From JBMNKL01 sp050261495 (GTDB taxonomy: Bacteria > Bacillota > Clostridia > Acetivibrionales > DTU013), in assembly GCA_050261495.1 (NCBI GenBank), contig JBLNDI010000038.1:1-61268 (forward strand): a DNA stretch of 61,268 nt. Reading direction: 5' to 3'. Under the pieces are notes generated by a model. The model saw only the letters and a program-made list of their open reading frames with translations. It was not told the DNA's origin and did not search any database. Within the stretch, counting starts at the first letter, position 1, and the number at the start of each line of letters is the position of its first letter. A program made the translations under genes and the position numbers. Of the stretch, positions 1-8,847 are shown piece by piece.

Positions 1-45
1 TGGATTAGTTTAATTTTAGGGTTAACCGAGGAAGATTTGGTTTGA
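1..45 (+). CDS. Possible C-terminal tail of a gene cut by the window edge
   Basis: Frame 1 is open from the first base to a TGA at 43-45 and would end in GLTEEDLV, a plausible soluble protein tail. The other two plus frames have stops within the first dozen bases. Fourteen codons are too few to name a family, so this is only a candidate fragment. Confidence 0.2.
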   Translation, partial: WISLILGLTEEDLV

Positions 46-89
46 AAAATCCTACAACAAGTTGACACTATCGCCGGCATCCGTTCCAT

Positions 90-117
90 TTGTCACGGCT
101 CAATAATATGATAGAAT
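90..117 (+). promoter_or_regulatory. Candidate sigma-A promoter of the methyltransferase gene
   Basis: TTGTCA at 90-95 and TAGAAT at 112-117 are separated by 16 bases, and the start codon follows 37 bases later. The match to the vegetative consensus is good but not perfect. A TTGACA at 62-67 has no good -10 partner. Confidence 0.4.
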
Positions 118-154
118 TGTAATAAGGAATAAAAACAGATCGGAGCAACGCTGC

Positions 155-772
155 ATGAAGAAACTCGATATAATCAAATCTTATTATGAAGGCAATATGG
201 CCAAGGGACTCCCCGAATACGGCATCCTTGGATGGGAAAGCGAAGAGGCGCAGCGGACGAGGTTTGACATACTGCTTTCCAGGGTAAGCCTGGAAGGCAA
301 GAAGCTGCTCGACGTGGGCTGCGGCATGGGAAACCTGTATGAATATATAAAAAGCAAGGGCATTAACTTAAAGTATACCGGCGTCGACATACTTGCCAAA
401 ATGATTGAAAAGGCCAGGGCAAAACGCCTTGATGCCGAGTTCATCAATGTGGACATTTTTAAGAATAACATATTCGCGGAAAAGTCGTTTGACGTTATAT
501 ATGCTTCCGGCATATTCAACCTGGATCTCGGGAACAACAGGGAGTTCCTGGCCGACGCGCTGGAGTTGTTTTTCAGGTTGGCGCGCGAAACGGTGGTTTT
601 TAATCTTCTCGACGTTGCATCCCCGAACAGGGAAGACAGGTATTTTTATTTTCACCCCGACGAGGTTGCCGAAATCCTTGAAAAGTTTTCCGGCTTTCTG
701 GAAAGAACGGAATTTGTCGTATCCTACCTGGACAATGATTTCACGGTCGTATGCAGCGTAAAGCAGGCATGA
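155..772 (+). CDS. Class I SAM-dependent methyltransferase
   Basis: This 205-residue protein is a predicted cytosolic methyltransferase. Residues 52-65 hold the glycine-rich SAM-binding motif I (LLDVGCGMGNLYEY), followed by the acidic post-I strand ending in GVD that would bind the ribose hydroxyls, and FDVIYASG fits motif IV. The length matches small Rossmann-fold methyltransferases without an extra substrate domain, so the substrate cannot be read from the sequence. GGAG at 142-145 lies nine bases before the ATG and supports this start. The gene appears to be a single transcription unit behind its own promoter: 198 bp without an obvious coding signal separate it from the next gene. Family assignment is secure; function is open. 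Confidence 0.85.
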   Translation: MKKLDIIKSYYEGNMAKGLPEYGILGWESEEAQRTRFDILLSRVSLEGKKLLDVGCGMGNLYEYIKSKGINLKYTGVDILAKMIEKARAKRLDAEFINVDIFKNNIFAEKSFDVIYASGIFNLDLGNNREFLADALELFFRLARETVVFNLLDVASPNREDRYFYFHPDEVAEILEKFSGFLERTEFVVSYLDNDFTVVCSVKQA

Positions 773-970
773 CGGCGCCCATGTGAATGCCCGAAGAACG
801 AGGCTTCCCGGAATACGGCGGTCAGGCAAATTTTCCATTAAAGTTTTTCGTGTATTATTTATGGGTATATGTTATGATATGTTATGAAATTGGTGAATTG
901 ATGTATTTTGAATTAGGTCATTGCATATCATGGCAGTTCCCTTTTCAGGATCCGTCATAAAAATACCGGG

Positions 971-2716
971 ATGGTGTGGAAAATGAAAACAATGAAACCT
1001 CTGTATACTGTCAGACAAATCAGTGATTTCAGGGATCTTTTGGAACAGAGCGCAAATCTTTTTGCAGATAAAGCGGCTTTCTGGGTAAGAATCAACGGGG
1101 GAGAATTAAGGAGCATAACATACAGGCATTTCAAGGATGATGTCGACGCGCTTGGCGCAGCCCTGGCTTTAATGGGCTTAAGGAACGGGTTTGTGGCCGT
1201 TATGGGAGAGAACAGGTACGAGTGGTGTGTCTCCTACCTTGCGGTTACAAACCATGTCGGTGTTGTTGTTCCGCTGGACAAGGAATTGCCGGTTGCCGAG
1301 AAGGCAAACCTGTTGACGAGAAGCGGCGCTAGGGCGTTGGTATTTTCCGGGCGTTACGCGGATGAAGTACGTGCATTGATGAATTCCTGCGGTTCTGTCG
1401 AATACTTTATCAACATGGACCTGGACGAGGACGCTGAGGGTGTTTTGTCCTTTGAAAAACTCCTTGATAAGGGTAGGCGTCTTCTGGAGCAGAAGATTGC
1501 CGGGGAGGACGATTATAAAATTGACAATTCGGCTTTAAGCGTGTTGCTTTTCACATCGGGCACCACCGACCTTGCCAAGGGCGTCATGCTTTCACAGAAA
1601 AACATATGCTCAAATATCATGAGCGTACGCAAAACAGTGTATGTCGACAGCAACGACAGGGTCCTGTCGATCCTGCCTTTGCACCACACTTATGAATGCA
1701 CCATAGGTTTCCTTACAATGATATACAGCGGGGGCACGATAGCTTTCAACGAAGGGCTCAAGCATATACAAAAAAACCTGGCGGAGGTAAAACCCACGAT
1801 ACTCGTGACGGTGCCGCTTCTTTTGGAAAACATGCACAGGAAAATATGGGGACAGATCAGGAAAAAACCCGGAATGGCTGTATTGGTCAAGATTATGATG
1901 ACCGTTGGCTCGGTTTTGAAATTCGTTATTCCCGGAATAAGGCGCGAGATGTTCAAGACAATACACCAAAGCTTCGGCGGTAAACTAAGACTGCTCGTCA
2001 CCGGCGCGGCGGCTATCGACCCGGTGGTTGTCAGGGGGCTTGACCGGCTGGGGATAAAGGTACTCCAGGGTTACGGCCTGACCGAGTGTTCGCCGCTGGT
2101 TATCGGGGAGAGGGATAATTTTTACGGCAACGGCTCCGTAGGACTGCCCATACCGGGGGTCGAGGTGAGAATCGACAATCCGGACGCCAACGGCGTGGGA
2201 GAGATTGTAACAAGAGGCGACAATATAATGCTTGGTTATTACAAAAACTCGGAAGCAACGAAAAAGTGCATGAAGGACGGGTGGTTCCATACCGGGGATC
2301 TGGGCAGAATAGGCAGGAAAGGGGCTTATTATATAACGGGGCGGCTTAAAAACGTAATTGTCACGAAGAACGGGAAAAACATCTTTCCCGAGGAGGTCGA
2401 GTCTTATATCAACAGGAGCCCTTATGTGCTCGAATCAATGGTAGCCGGTTATGAAGACGAGGAATCGGGCGAAACCGTGGTTGGAGCCCATATACTGCCC
2501 AATCTTGAGCTTATCAGGGAAAAATTAAAAGTTCACGCCCCTTCCATTGAGGATATCAGGAAAGTCATATCGGACGTGGTAAAGGCCGTGAACCGCGAAA
2601 TGCCGTTATACAAGCGCATAAGCAGGTTTACCATACGCGAGACCGACTTCATCAAGACAACGACCATGAAAATAAAGCGTTATGCCGAGAATCCGCAGGT
2701 AAACATGGAAAAATAA
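971..2716 (+). CDS. AMP-forming acyl-CoA synthetase (long-chain fatty acid-CoA ligase family)
   Basis: A 581-residue adenylate-forming enzyme that would activate a fatty acid to its acyl-CoA via acyl-AMP. The P-loop signature lies near residues 193-203 as LLFTSGTTDLAKG; the usual glycine after TSGTT is an aspartate here. LQGYGLTECSPL (A5) and GWFHTGDLG (A7) are intact, and the C-terminal lysine region (TTTMKIKRY) is present. Length fits FadD/long-chain ligases, with no carrier-protein domain. Two starts are possible, ATG 971 or ATG 983; neither has a strong ribosome binding site. The alpha/beta hydrolase gene starts 42 bp downstream on the same strand, so the two probably form a lipid-metabolism operon in which a lipase releases the acyl chain and this enzyme activates it (inference). 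Confidence 0.85.
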   Translation: MVWKMKTMKPLYTVRQISDFRDLLEQSANLFADKAAFWVRINGGELRSITYRHFKDDVDALGAALALMGLRNGFVAVMGENRYEWCVSYLAVTNHVGVVVPLDKELPVAEKANLLTRSGARALVFSGRYADEVRALMNSCGSVEYFINMDLDEDAEGVLSFEKLLDKGRRLLEQKIAGEDDYKIDNSALSVLLFTSGTTDLAKGVMLSQKNICSNIMSVRKTVYVDSNDRVLSILPLHHTYECTIGFLTMIYSGGTIAFNEGLKHIQKNLAEVKPTILVTVPLLLENMHRKIWGQIRKKPGMAVLVKIMMTVGSVLKFVIPGIRREMFKTIHQSFGGKLRLLVTGAAAIDPVVVRGLDRLGIKVLQGYGLTECSPLVIGERDNFYGNGSVGLPIPGVEVRIDNPDANGVGEIVTRGDNIMLGYYKNSEATKKCMKDGWFHTGDLGRIGRKGAYYITGRLKNVIVTKNGKNIFPEEVESYINRSPYVLESMVAGYEDEESGETVVGAHILPNLELIREKLKVHAPSIEDIRKVISDVVKAVNREMPLYKRISRFTIRETDFIKTTTMKIKRYAENPQVNMEK

Positions 2717-2758
2717 AAAAATCCTTGCAGCCATTAAGCCGGAAAGGCGGTGTGATGT

Positions 2759-3691
2759 ATGAGCCGGGAAAGTTTTGTATTCAAGGGTGCAAACGGACAG
2801 GATGTTTTCACCTGGCGTTGGAGCGCGCCCGGTGAACCACGCGGTGTTTTGCAGGTAATCCACGGGATGATGGAGCATGCCGGGAGATACTCGGAATTTG
2901 CGGAATACCTGAACGGGAGAGGTTTTGAGGTATATGCATGCGACCTGCGCGGCCACGGGAGGACCGGCGATACGAACGGGAACCTCTGCCACCTGGACAA
3001 GGACGGTTTCAACGGAATCGTGGAAGACCAGAAGATGCTTTCGGACCTGATAGCGGGAAAGCGTCCCGGCGTTCCGCTTTTTATCCTTGGACACAGTTTC
3101 GGTTCTTTTGTGCTGCAGGAATACATGAAACGATACGGTAATGATGTTTCGGGAGTTATCCTTTCCGGCTCATGCAAAATGGACGGCCCGGAAGTGAGAG
3201 CAGGCCTGGCCGTTGCTGGGCTGTCCCTGCCGTTCGGATGGCGGAGGCCGAACAAGCTGATAAGCAGGCTGAGCTTCGGAGGGTACAACAAAAGGATAGA
3301 GAAGCCGGAGAGCAAATATTCATGGCTGAGCCGCGATTGCGCCCAGGTGCGCAAATACGATGACGACCGCTTTTGCGGAATTATAATGAGTACGGGTTTC
3401 TACTACTGTTTTTTTAAGGGGCTTACCGGGCTGTACCGGCGTACCGGCGCCGGCGGAATCAACGTGAAACTGCCGGTTGCCATCATGTCCGGCACATGCG
3501 ATCCTGTCGGGAAATACGGCAAGGGAGTAAAAAGGCTGTACGAATGGTACAGGAGCATCGGCGTGCAGGATGTCCTGCTGAAGCTTTATGAAGGCGCAAG
3601 GCATGAAATAATCAACGAAACCAACCGGCAGGAGGTTTACAATGATATAGCCTCCTGGATGGAAGAGCGCATCGGCGCGGACCGGCAATGA
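2759..3691 (+). CDS. Alpha/beta hydrolase, lysophospholipase / monoacylglycerol lipase type
   Basis: A 310-residue soluble serine hydrolase of the hydrolase_4 group (PldB/monoglyceride lipase-like). The oxyanion region VIHGMMEHAGRY near residue 36 and ACDLRGHGRT near residue 60 are typical, the nucleophile elbow is GHSFGSF near residue 106, and the late histidine is in GARHEII near residue 282. No signal peptide is visible, so it should act on intracellular lipids. GGAAAGGCGG lies just upstream of the ATG. It follows the acyl-CoA ligase by 42 bp, which suggests linked release and re-activation of fatty acids. It runs towards the convergent M14 peptidase gene; the 56 bp between the two stops contain only a weak hairpin. 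Confidence 0.82.
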   Translation: MSRESFVFKGANGQDVFTWRWSAPGEPRGVLQVIHGMMEHAGRYSEFAEYLNGRGFEVYACDLRGHGRTGDTNGNLCHLDKDGFNGIVEDQKMLSDLIAGKRPGVPLFILGHSFGSFVLQEYMKRYGNDVSGVILSGSCKMDGPEVRAGLAVAGLSLPFGWRRPNKLISRLSFGGYNKRIEKPESKYSWLSRDCAQVRKYDDDRFCGIIMSTGFYYCFFKGLTGLYRRTGAGGINVKLPVAIMSGTCDPVGKYGKGVKRLYEWYRSIGVQDVLLKLYEGARHEIINETNRQEVYNDIASWMEERIGADRQ

Positions 3692-3747
3692 ATCGCCGAC
3701 GATGCGTACTATGCAAAGCGGTGTTTTTGCCGCGTTGACCGCGAACG

Positions 3748-5019
3748 CTATACTACCGCGCCCAGGAGAAGTATGCCTTCGTTTTCGCGGTAGATTTTCG
3801 GCAATTGGCCCCATGGCAAGGGATTTACGCCTCTTCCTACTTCTATCGTATAGCCCGGTCTCCTGTATTCCTGCAAAAACCAGTCCTTGTACCCGGCGTA
3901 TGCCGCTTCGGGCGTACCTGCCTCAACGGCATAGCCGCTGATGGCCGCAAACTGGTTTGCGATGGTTAGTGCGACAGGAGGCGCGTAATCCTGGAACTGC
4001 CAGTAAATTACCTCGCCCTGGGTATGGTAGGCGATGACGATCCTGAAGTTGTGAGCCCTTGTAAAATCGACCATAGCCCTTGATTCCGGTTCGGACAGCG
4101 GAGCGTCGCCCCCGAAATCCCTTGGGCCGGGGCTGGTTATGCCTTGTTCTATTTCCTCCTGTTTTTCTCTCTCCCACAATGCGGGGTAATTCAGGTTCAA
4201 ATCCACGCCCCTTATATTTGCCTTCCATACGCTGGGCAGCGGCAGGCCTGTTCTGTTAAGCCGCGCGGCCGCGGTGAACGCGGGATCCTCGTAATTGGGC
4301 CAATAGGCCACAAGATCAACTCCGTCGGGATTTACAAGCGGAATAATGTAAATGCTCGTGAGGTTGTAGAGCTCCCTGATATTATATCCCTGTATGCTTC
4401 CGCCGGTCGAATACGCCTTGGAGTAGTTCTCAATGAATTCCATGAGGACAGGCGTGGTGATTGATTCATTCGCGTGGTGCGACGCATTGTACGACACTTC
4501 CCTGCTTCCCCTTCCAAGCCTTACATAATAAAGCTCCCTTCCCAGGACGCTCCTGCCGATGGAGCCGGTTTCCAGGAACGGATACCTGGCTTTCAGTCCC
4601 TGTATCTGCAGGCTGACGATTTCATACGTGGGCGCTACGTCGAGCGTTACCACGTCAATACCGTATGGGACGGTCAGCCTTTGGCCGACGGACAGCCTGT
4701 CGGGATCAATGCCCGGGTTTGCCGTGACAATTGCGTTTACGGTGGTATAATAAGCCCCGGCTATCCTGTACAGCGTGTCGCCCGGGCGCACGGTATATGT
4801 ATCATAACCTCTTGCAAGCCTTGACATGACATTCCAGGTAGCCGGGCCGACTATGCCGTCGGCTGCAAGGCCGTTGTTCCGCTGGAATGCGATTACCGCC
4901 CGGTATGTAAGCGGGCCGAATACACCATCTACCGGCCCGGCGTTGTACCCGATCCTGTTGAGAAGACTCTGGGCGAGCCTGACATCGGGCCCGGTTGAGC
5001 CCACCGAGATTGTTTGCAT
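3748..5019 (-). CDS. Peptidoglycan-binding + LysM + M14 gamma-D-glutamyl-diamino acid endopeptidase
   Basis: A 423-residue cell wall peptidase. Residues 1-68 form a PG_binding_1 repeat (DGVFGPLTYRAVIAFQ), residues about 75-118 a LysM (YTVRPGDTLYRIA ... VGQRLTVP), and the remainder an M14 zinc carboxypeptidase domain. The zinc ligands are the H and E of HHANE (near residue 182) and the H of YHTQGE (near 331); the catalytic glutamate is in TIEVGRG (near 400). The order matches Bacillus endopeptidase I/YqgT, which cleaves between D-glutamate and diaminopimelate in cortex or sporangial peptidoglycan. As in those enzymes no signal peptide is present, which fits action in the mother cell or on recycled muropeptides. 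Upstream (5020-5146) is intergenic DNA leading into repeat element A. Confidence 0.9.
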   Translation of the reverse strand: MQTISVGSTGPDVRLAQSLLNRIGYNAGPVDGVFGPLTYRAVIAFQRNNGLAADGIVGPATWNVMSRLARGYDTYTVRPGDTLYRIAGAYYTTVNAIVTANPGIDPDRLSVGQRLTVPYGIDVVTLDVAPTYEIVSLQIQGLKARYPFLETGSIGRSVLGRELYYVRLGRGSREVSYNASHHANESITTPVLMEFIENYSKAYSTGGSIQGYNIRELYNLTSIYIIPLVNPDGVDLVAYWPNYEDPAFTAAARLNRTGLPLPSVWKANIRGVDLNLNYPALWEREKQEEIEQGITSPGPRDFGGDAPLSEPESRAMVDFTRAHNFRIVIAYHTQGEVIYWQFQDYAPPVALTIANQFAAISGYAVEAGTPEAAYAGYKDWFLQEYRRPGYTIEVGRGVNPLPWGQLPKIYRENEGILLLGAVV

Positions 5020-5146
5020 GATATTGACACCTGCCCATGGGTTATTTATTAGGAGATACCATTGCTGCCTCGCTATATTATATTAGGCATCCTGCGGTAT
5101 TGTTACGCCGGGCTTTGAAAAATGCAGGAGGGCTTGCATTCGGGCG

Positions 5147-5442
5147 TGTCAGGGGAATGGGGGTTTGACATAATACGGACGAATTGGCGGCTTGCATAGG
5201 GTGCGGGTCAAGGCATCGGATGAAATCTCCGAGCGATTCCAACGCATATGCCTGTAATTTGTTCGGCCGCTTCTAATATGACATCCATGTCATTGCCAGC
5301 TAAATCCGCCATCCGGGCGGATTTACCTCACCATGGTTTTGCATATGCGGGACTCGCTGAGTCGTTTCATCATATGCCTTGACTCGCACCCTATGCAAGC
5401 CGCTGCCGATTCGTCCGCATGTCAAACCCCCGTCCCCTGACA
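5147..5442. repeat. Large palindromic repeat element, copy A
   Basis: A 296 bp imperfect inverted repeat fills most of the 580 bp gap 5020-5599. The left arm (5147 to about 5251) and the right arm (about 5341-5442) are reverse complements with small bulges; for example GGCTTGCATAGGGTGCG of the left arm recurs inverted near 5383-5402. The apex carries two smaller hairpins: ATGACAT-CC-ATGTCAT at 5278-5293 and AAATCCGCC/GGCGGATTT at about 5302-5324. The folded form would be a long stem with a branched head. The core recurs at 56861-57060 (copy B) at a constant offset of 51,660 bp, with 17 differences in the 180 positions 5221-5400 and no gaps. The arms outside the core differ between copies yet are palindromic in both. 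No open reading frame of note and no transposase is present. The flanks 5020-5146 and 5443-5599 show nothing else. Confidence 0.88.
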
Positions 5443-5599
5443 TTCGCCATATCTGCCCGTCTTTTCACCCTTGTCTTGATATTTCAGGCCGGTTGGGATA
5501 CAATTTTAAAAAAAGCGGAAGATGATTCCCGACAGCGGGAAAAGCCGCAGTAAGCCCGGTCAAAAAGGCAAAGCCGGGGTACCCGGGACGGAGGGAAAC

Positions 5600-7360
5600 A
5601 TGGAAAATACGGACGGAAACAGTGTCCTCAGGCAGAATTCAAAGCTTCTTACCACGCTGCTGGAAGTGTCCAACCTCGTATCATCGACAATGGAACTGAA
5701 GCCGTTGCTTGAGGCCATTCTTGAGAAGCTGGGAACAATAATTGAATATAAAAACGCAAGAATATTTGTTGTTGACGGCGGGAAGGCCGGCATCATAGCG
5801 CGGCGGCCGGATCCCGGCGCAGGGCAGGAGATTGCTTTTTCGCCGGTCTTGGGTATTCGGTGCGTAAACGATAGGAAGCCGGTGGTGATAAAGGATTTGC
5901 ATTCGGATGAGGACACCGCCGTTCTGTTCAGGAAGCGCGCCGGCGCCTGTATGGATACCGTGTATAAGGGCGTGCGATGCCTGGTAAACCTTCCGATGGT
6001 ATACAAGAATGAAGTCGTAGGCGTTTTGGAGCTCGATCACAGTGAGCCGGGATTTTATAATGAATATCACGTGGAACTTGGCATGGCCTTTGCAAGCCAG
6101 GCGGCTATAGAATATAAAAACATCAGGCTGTACGAAGAAACCATAAGGCTTTATGAAGAGGAGAAAAGAAGGCTTAAGGAAAACGAGCAGAGAAGGCGTG
6201 TGGCCGAAGGCCTCGGGGATATCCTGAAAGCGCTCAATTCCAACAAGTCTCTTGAAGATATACTTGATTTTATCATAAAGCATACCGCGAGGCTTTTACA
6301 TGCCGAATCAGCCGTCTTGTTCAGGTTCGGCAATGATAAAAGGACCCTTGTACCCGAAGCTTCCTTCGGGATGCCCGGTAGAAAGAATGGCGCCGCGTTT
6401 GACGGCGCGGAAGCAGGCATCATGGTGGAAGCCTTTATGGAACGCAGACCCTTGGTAATGACGGATTTGTCGGAAAAAAGCGCGTCGCGCGCAACCGGGT
6501 CCGGTGAAGATTCCCGGCTTGATTGGCTGCGGGAAAACTACCACGGCATAATGGCTGTTCCCCTTGTATGCAAGGACGAGGTTTACGGGGGGATAGCGCT
6601 GTATTTCAAAAAAGGCGGCAAGCACCAGAATAATCCCATTTCAGGCGAAGAGATAAGCCTGGCTATGACATTTGCAGACCAGGCTGCACTGGCTATCGAC
6701 AACACGCGCCTCAGGAAAAAGGCGGAGGAAATGGCGGTAGCCGCGGAGAGAAACCGGCTTGCCCGTGATCTCCATGATTCCGTGACGCAGACGCTTTTTT
6801 CAGCCAGCCTCATTGCCGAGGTCGTTCCAAAGATGTGGGAACTGAACCGGGACGAAGGAATGAAAAGGCTCGAGGAATTAAGGCAGTTAACACGCGGGGC
6901 CCTTGCCGAAATGAGGATGCTGCTTTTTGAGTTAAGGCCTGCAACGCTGATGGAAGCGCCGATTAATGAGCTTTTAAAGCAACTGGCGCAAGCAATCACA
7001 GGCCGGGCAAGGATTACGGTCGAACTGGATATTAAGGGTACGGCAAAGCTGCCCTTGGAGGTAAAGACCGTCTTTTACCGCGTGGCGCAGGAAGCCTTGA
7101 ATAATGTGGCGAAGCATTCCGGTGCGAAAAAAGCGGCGGTTGAGCTGAGGGTAAACGAAGACGAACAACTGGGAGTCATTGTCGCCGGGCTGAGAGTGTC
7201 CGATGACGGCCGGGGATTCGAACCGGAAAAGGTCGTTTCCGGCCATTTTGGGCTTGGAATAATGAAGGAGCGCGCCGAATCGGTCGGGGCGAAACTGAAA
7301 GTGGCGTCAAGGCCGGGCGAAGGCACGGTTGTATCCCTGGAATGGGTCGGCGGAAAATAA
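5600..7360 (+). CDS. GAF-domain sensor histidine kinase (HisKA_3 / NarL-partner type)
   Basis: A 586-residue cytosolic kinase with no membrane segment. Two GAF domains (about residues 8-170 and 205-375) precede a short helix and a HisKA_3 dimerisation domain whose phospho-acceptor lies in ERNRLARDLHDS (H392). A HATPase_c domain follows (DDGRGF near residue 535, then FGLGIMKERAESVGA). The longer frame begins at 5522, but GGAGG at 5590-5594 placed five bases before ATG 5600 decides the start. The LuxR-type regulator 51 bp downstream is the expected partner, so the pair is a complete two-component system resembling NreBC/LiaSR/DegSU. The soluble GAF input suggests an intracellular ligand or redox cue, but the GAF pockets show no diagnostic cysteine cluster. 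Confidence 0.9.
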   Translation: MENTDGNSVLRQNSKLLTTLLEVSNLVSSTMELKPLLEAILEKLGTIIEYKNARIFVVDGGKAGIIARRPDPGAGQEIAFSPVLGIRCVNDRKPVVIKDLHSDEDTAVLFRKRAGACMDTVYKGVRCLVNLPMVYKNEVVGVLELDHSEPGFYNEYHVELGMAFASQAAIEYKNIRLYEETIRLYEEEKRRLKENEQRRRVAEGLGDILKALNSNKSLEDILDFIIKHTARLLHAESAVLFRFGNDKRTLVPEASFGMPGRKNGAAFDGAEAGIMVEAFMERRPLVMTDLSEKSASRATGSGEDSRLDWLRENYHGIMAVPLVCKDEVYGGIALYFKKGGKHQNNPISGEEISLAMTFADQAALAIDNTRLRKKAEEMAVAAERNRLARDLHDSVTQTLFSASLIAEVVPKMWELNRDEGMKRLEELRQLTRGALAEMRMLLFELRPATLMEAPINELLKQLAQAITGRARITVELDIKGTAKLPLEVKTVFYRVAQEALNNVAKHSGAKKAAVELRVNEDEQLGVIVAGLRVSDDGRGFEPEKVVSGHFGLGIMKERAESVGAKLKVASRPGEGTVVSLEWVGGK

Positions 7361-7411
7361 TTATAATCGTGCATGGCGGTAAAACCGCCAGTGCCGGAAC
7401 GGGGGATAGGC

Positions 7412-8047
7412 ATGGAAAACAAAAAAATTAAAATTCTCGTTGTAGATGATCATAGCGTTGTCAGAAGCGGGCTGGGAGCATTCCTGCAAATATTTGAAGA
7501 CTTTGAGCTGGTCGGAGAGGCGTCCAACGGGAAGGAAGCCGTGGAAGCATGCGCTTCAGCCAAGCCGGATGTCGTGCTGATGGATCTTGTAATGCCCGTG
7601 ATGGATGGAGCGCAGGCTATACAGGAAATACGCGAACGATTTCCAGGCATACAGGTAATCGCGCTTACAAGCTTCAAGGAAGATGACCTGGTTGAACGTG
7701 CCATTCAAGCCGGGGCTATCGGATACCTGCTTAAAGACGTATCAGCCGAGGAATTGGCCCAGGCCATACGTTCCGCATATGCCGGGCGTCCGACGCTGGC
7801 TCCCGAGGCGACGCAGGTGTTGATGAAAGCGTCCGGCCGCAGGCAGACACGCGACAATGTGCTTACGGAAAGGGAAAAGGAAGTACTGAAAATGATGGTC
7901 GACGGACTCAGCAATCCCGAAATTGCCGAGAAGCTGTTCGTAAGCAGGTCGACCGTTAAATTCCATGTGAGCAGCATATTGTCCAAGCTCGGCGTATCCG
8001 GAAGGACAGAAGCCGTAGCAGTTGCAATCCAGAAAAAGCTGGTATGA
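7412..8047 (+). CDS. NarL/LuxR-family response regulator
   Basis: A 212-residue DNA-binding response regulator. The receiver domain begins KILVVDDHSVVRSG, the phospho-acceptor is D58 in VLMDLVMP, the conserved T is in ALTSF, and the lysine is in YLLKDVS. The C-terminal GerE-type helix-turn-helix (about residues 145-205) contains LTEREKEVLKMM and the recognition segment STVKFHVSSIL. An upstream in-frame ATG at 7373 exists, but GGGGGATAGG directly before ATG 7412 and the receiver start favour 7412. It is cotranscribed with the GAF kinase and followed by an intrinsic terminator at 8106-8146, so the two-component operon ends here. Targets are unknown. Confidence 0.9.
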   Translation: MENKKIKILVVDDHSVVRSGLGAFLQIFEDFELVGEASNGKEAVEACASAKPDVVLMDLVMPVMDGAQAIQEIRERFPGIQVIALTSFKEDDLVERAIQAGAIGYLLKDVSAEELAQAIRSAYAGRPTLAPEATQVLMKASGRRQTRDNVLTEREKEVLKMMVDGLSNPEIAEKLFVSRSTVKFHVSSILSKLGVSGRTEAVAVAIQKKLV

Positions 8048-8105
8048 GGGTAAACAGGAACCTGGCCATCCGGCCAGGCCGAAGACTGGTCATCCGGCCG
8101 GAAAT

Positions 8106-8146
8106 AATCTCCCCATGTGATTGAAGCACAAGGGGGGATTTTTTAT
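8106..8146 (+). terminator. Intrinsic terminator of the kinase-regulator operon
   Basis: AATCTCCCC at 8106-8114 pairs with GGGGGGATT at 8132-8140 (one G-U pair), and a run of T follows. It lies 59 bp after the response-regulator stop. Confidence 0.8.
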
Positions 8147-8322
8147 TACAATAAAAATAAAACAAGAGGCGTTCAGCCGTACAGGAAGCGATTTATGCCG
8201 GGCAAGGGCGGTTTTATGCGGGGCTGAAGGAGATTTTAACCGATTGCAGGCGTGACGTTCAAATAATAATGGGTTAACGTCGGAGAAAAGAAGGGAATAA
8301 AGCATATATAGGGGTGATACGG

Positions 8323-8697
8323 ATGAAGGTGTTGATTGCTGACGACCAAGCTGATGTGCGTTGCGCGTTAAGAATATTATTGGAAAACAAGGGCGGACCG
8401 TTTGCGTTTGCCGAAGCAGAGGGGTTAAAGAGCCTTTTTGAAGAGACTGAAAGTGAAAAGCCCGATCTTGTCCTGCTCGACTGGGAATTGTCGGGACAAA
8501 CCATGGACAATGTCATACCGGTGTTGAGACGCATTGCGCCCGATGCCAGGATTATTGCCCTCAGCGTATATCCCGAAGCGGAAAAAGCAGCAATAAAAGC
8601 GGGCGCGGATGCTTTTGCCAGCAAAGGGGAGAACCCGGACAAGCTGCTTGATATTATCCGTTCGGACGGGTTAGCCGCTATCCATGAGGCCAGGTAA
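8323..8697 (+). CDS. Stand-alone receiver-domain response regulator (CheY-like)
   Basis: A single receiver domain of 124 residues with no output domain. It begins MKVLIADDQADVR (the acidic pair), has the phospho-acceptor D53 in VLLDWEL, the S of IALSVYP in place of the usual T, and the conserved K101 in FASKGEN. A GTG at 8314 also opens the frame, but the GGGGTGAT box sits correctly only for ATG 8323. No kinase gene is adjacent: a terminator separates it from the GAF kinase operon upstream, and an ECF sigma gene lies 150 bp downstream. It may act by protein-protein contact, as CheY or Spo0F do, possibly as an alternative phosphate acceptor for the nearby kinase (inference). Confidence 0.85.
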   Translation: MKVLIADDQADVRCALRILLENKGGPFAFAEAEGLKSLFEETESEKPDLVLLDWELSGQTMDNVIPVLRRIAPDARIIALSVYPEAEKAAIKAGADAFASKGENPDKLLDIIRSDGLAAIHEAR

Positions 8698-8847
8698 AAA
8701 ACCAACCGTATGTCCTGCTTTAAAACTCCCCTTTTGACTGATGTATTTGCCATGCCGGAGCAATATACTTTAATTGTAAATGATGAACGCAACAAACCCG
8801 GGTAGACATGCGGTCATATTATTAGAAATATCGGGGAGGGTAAACAA

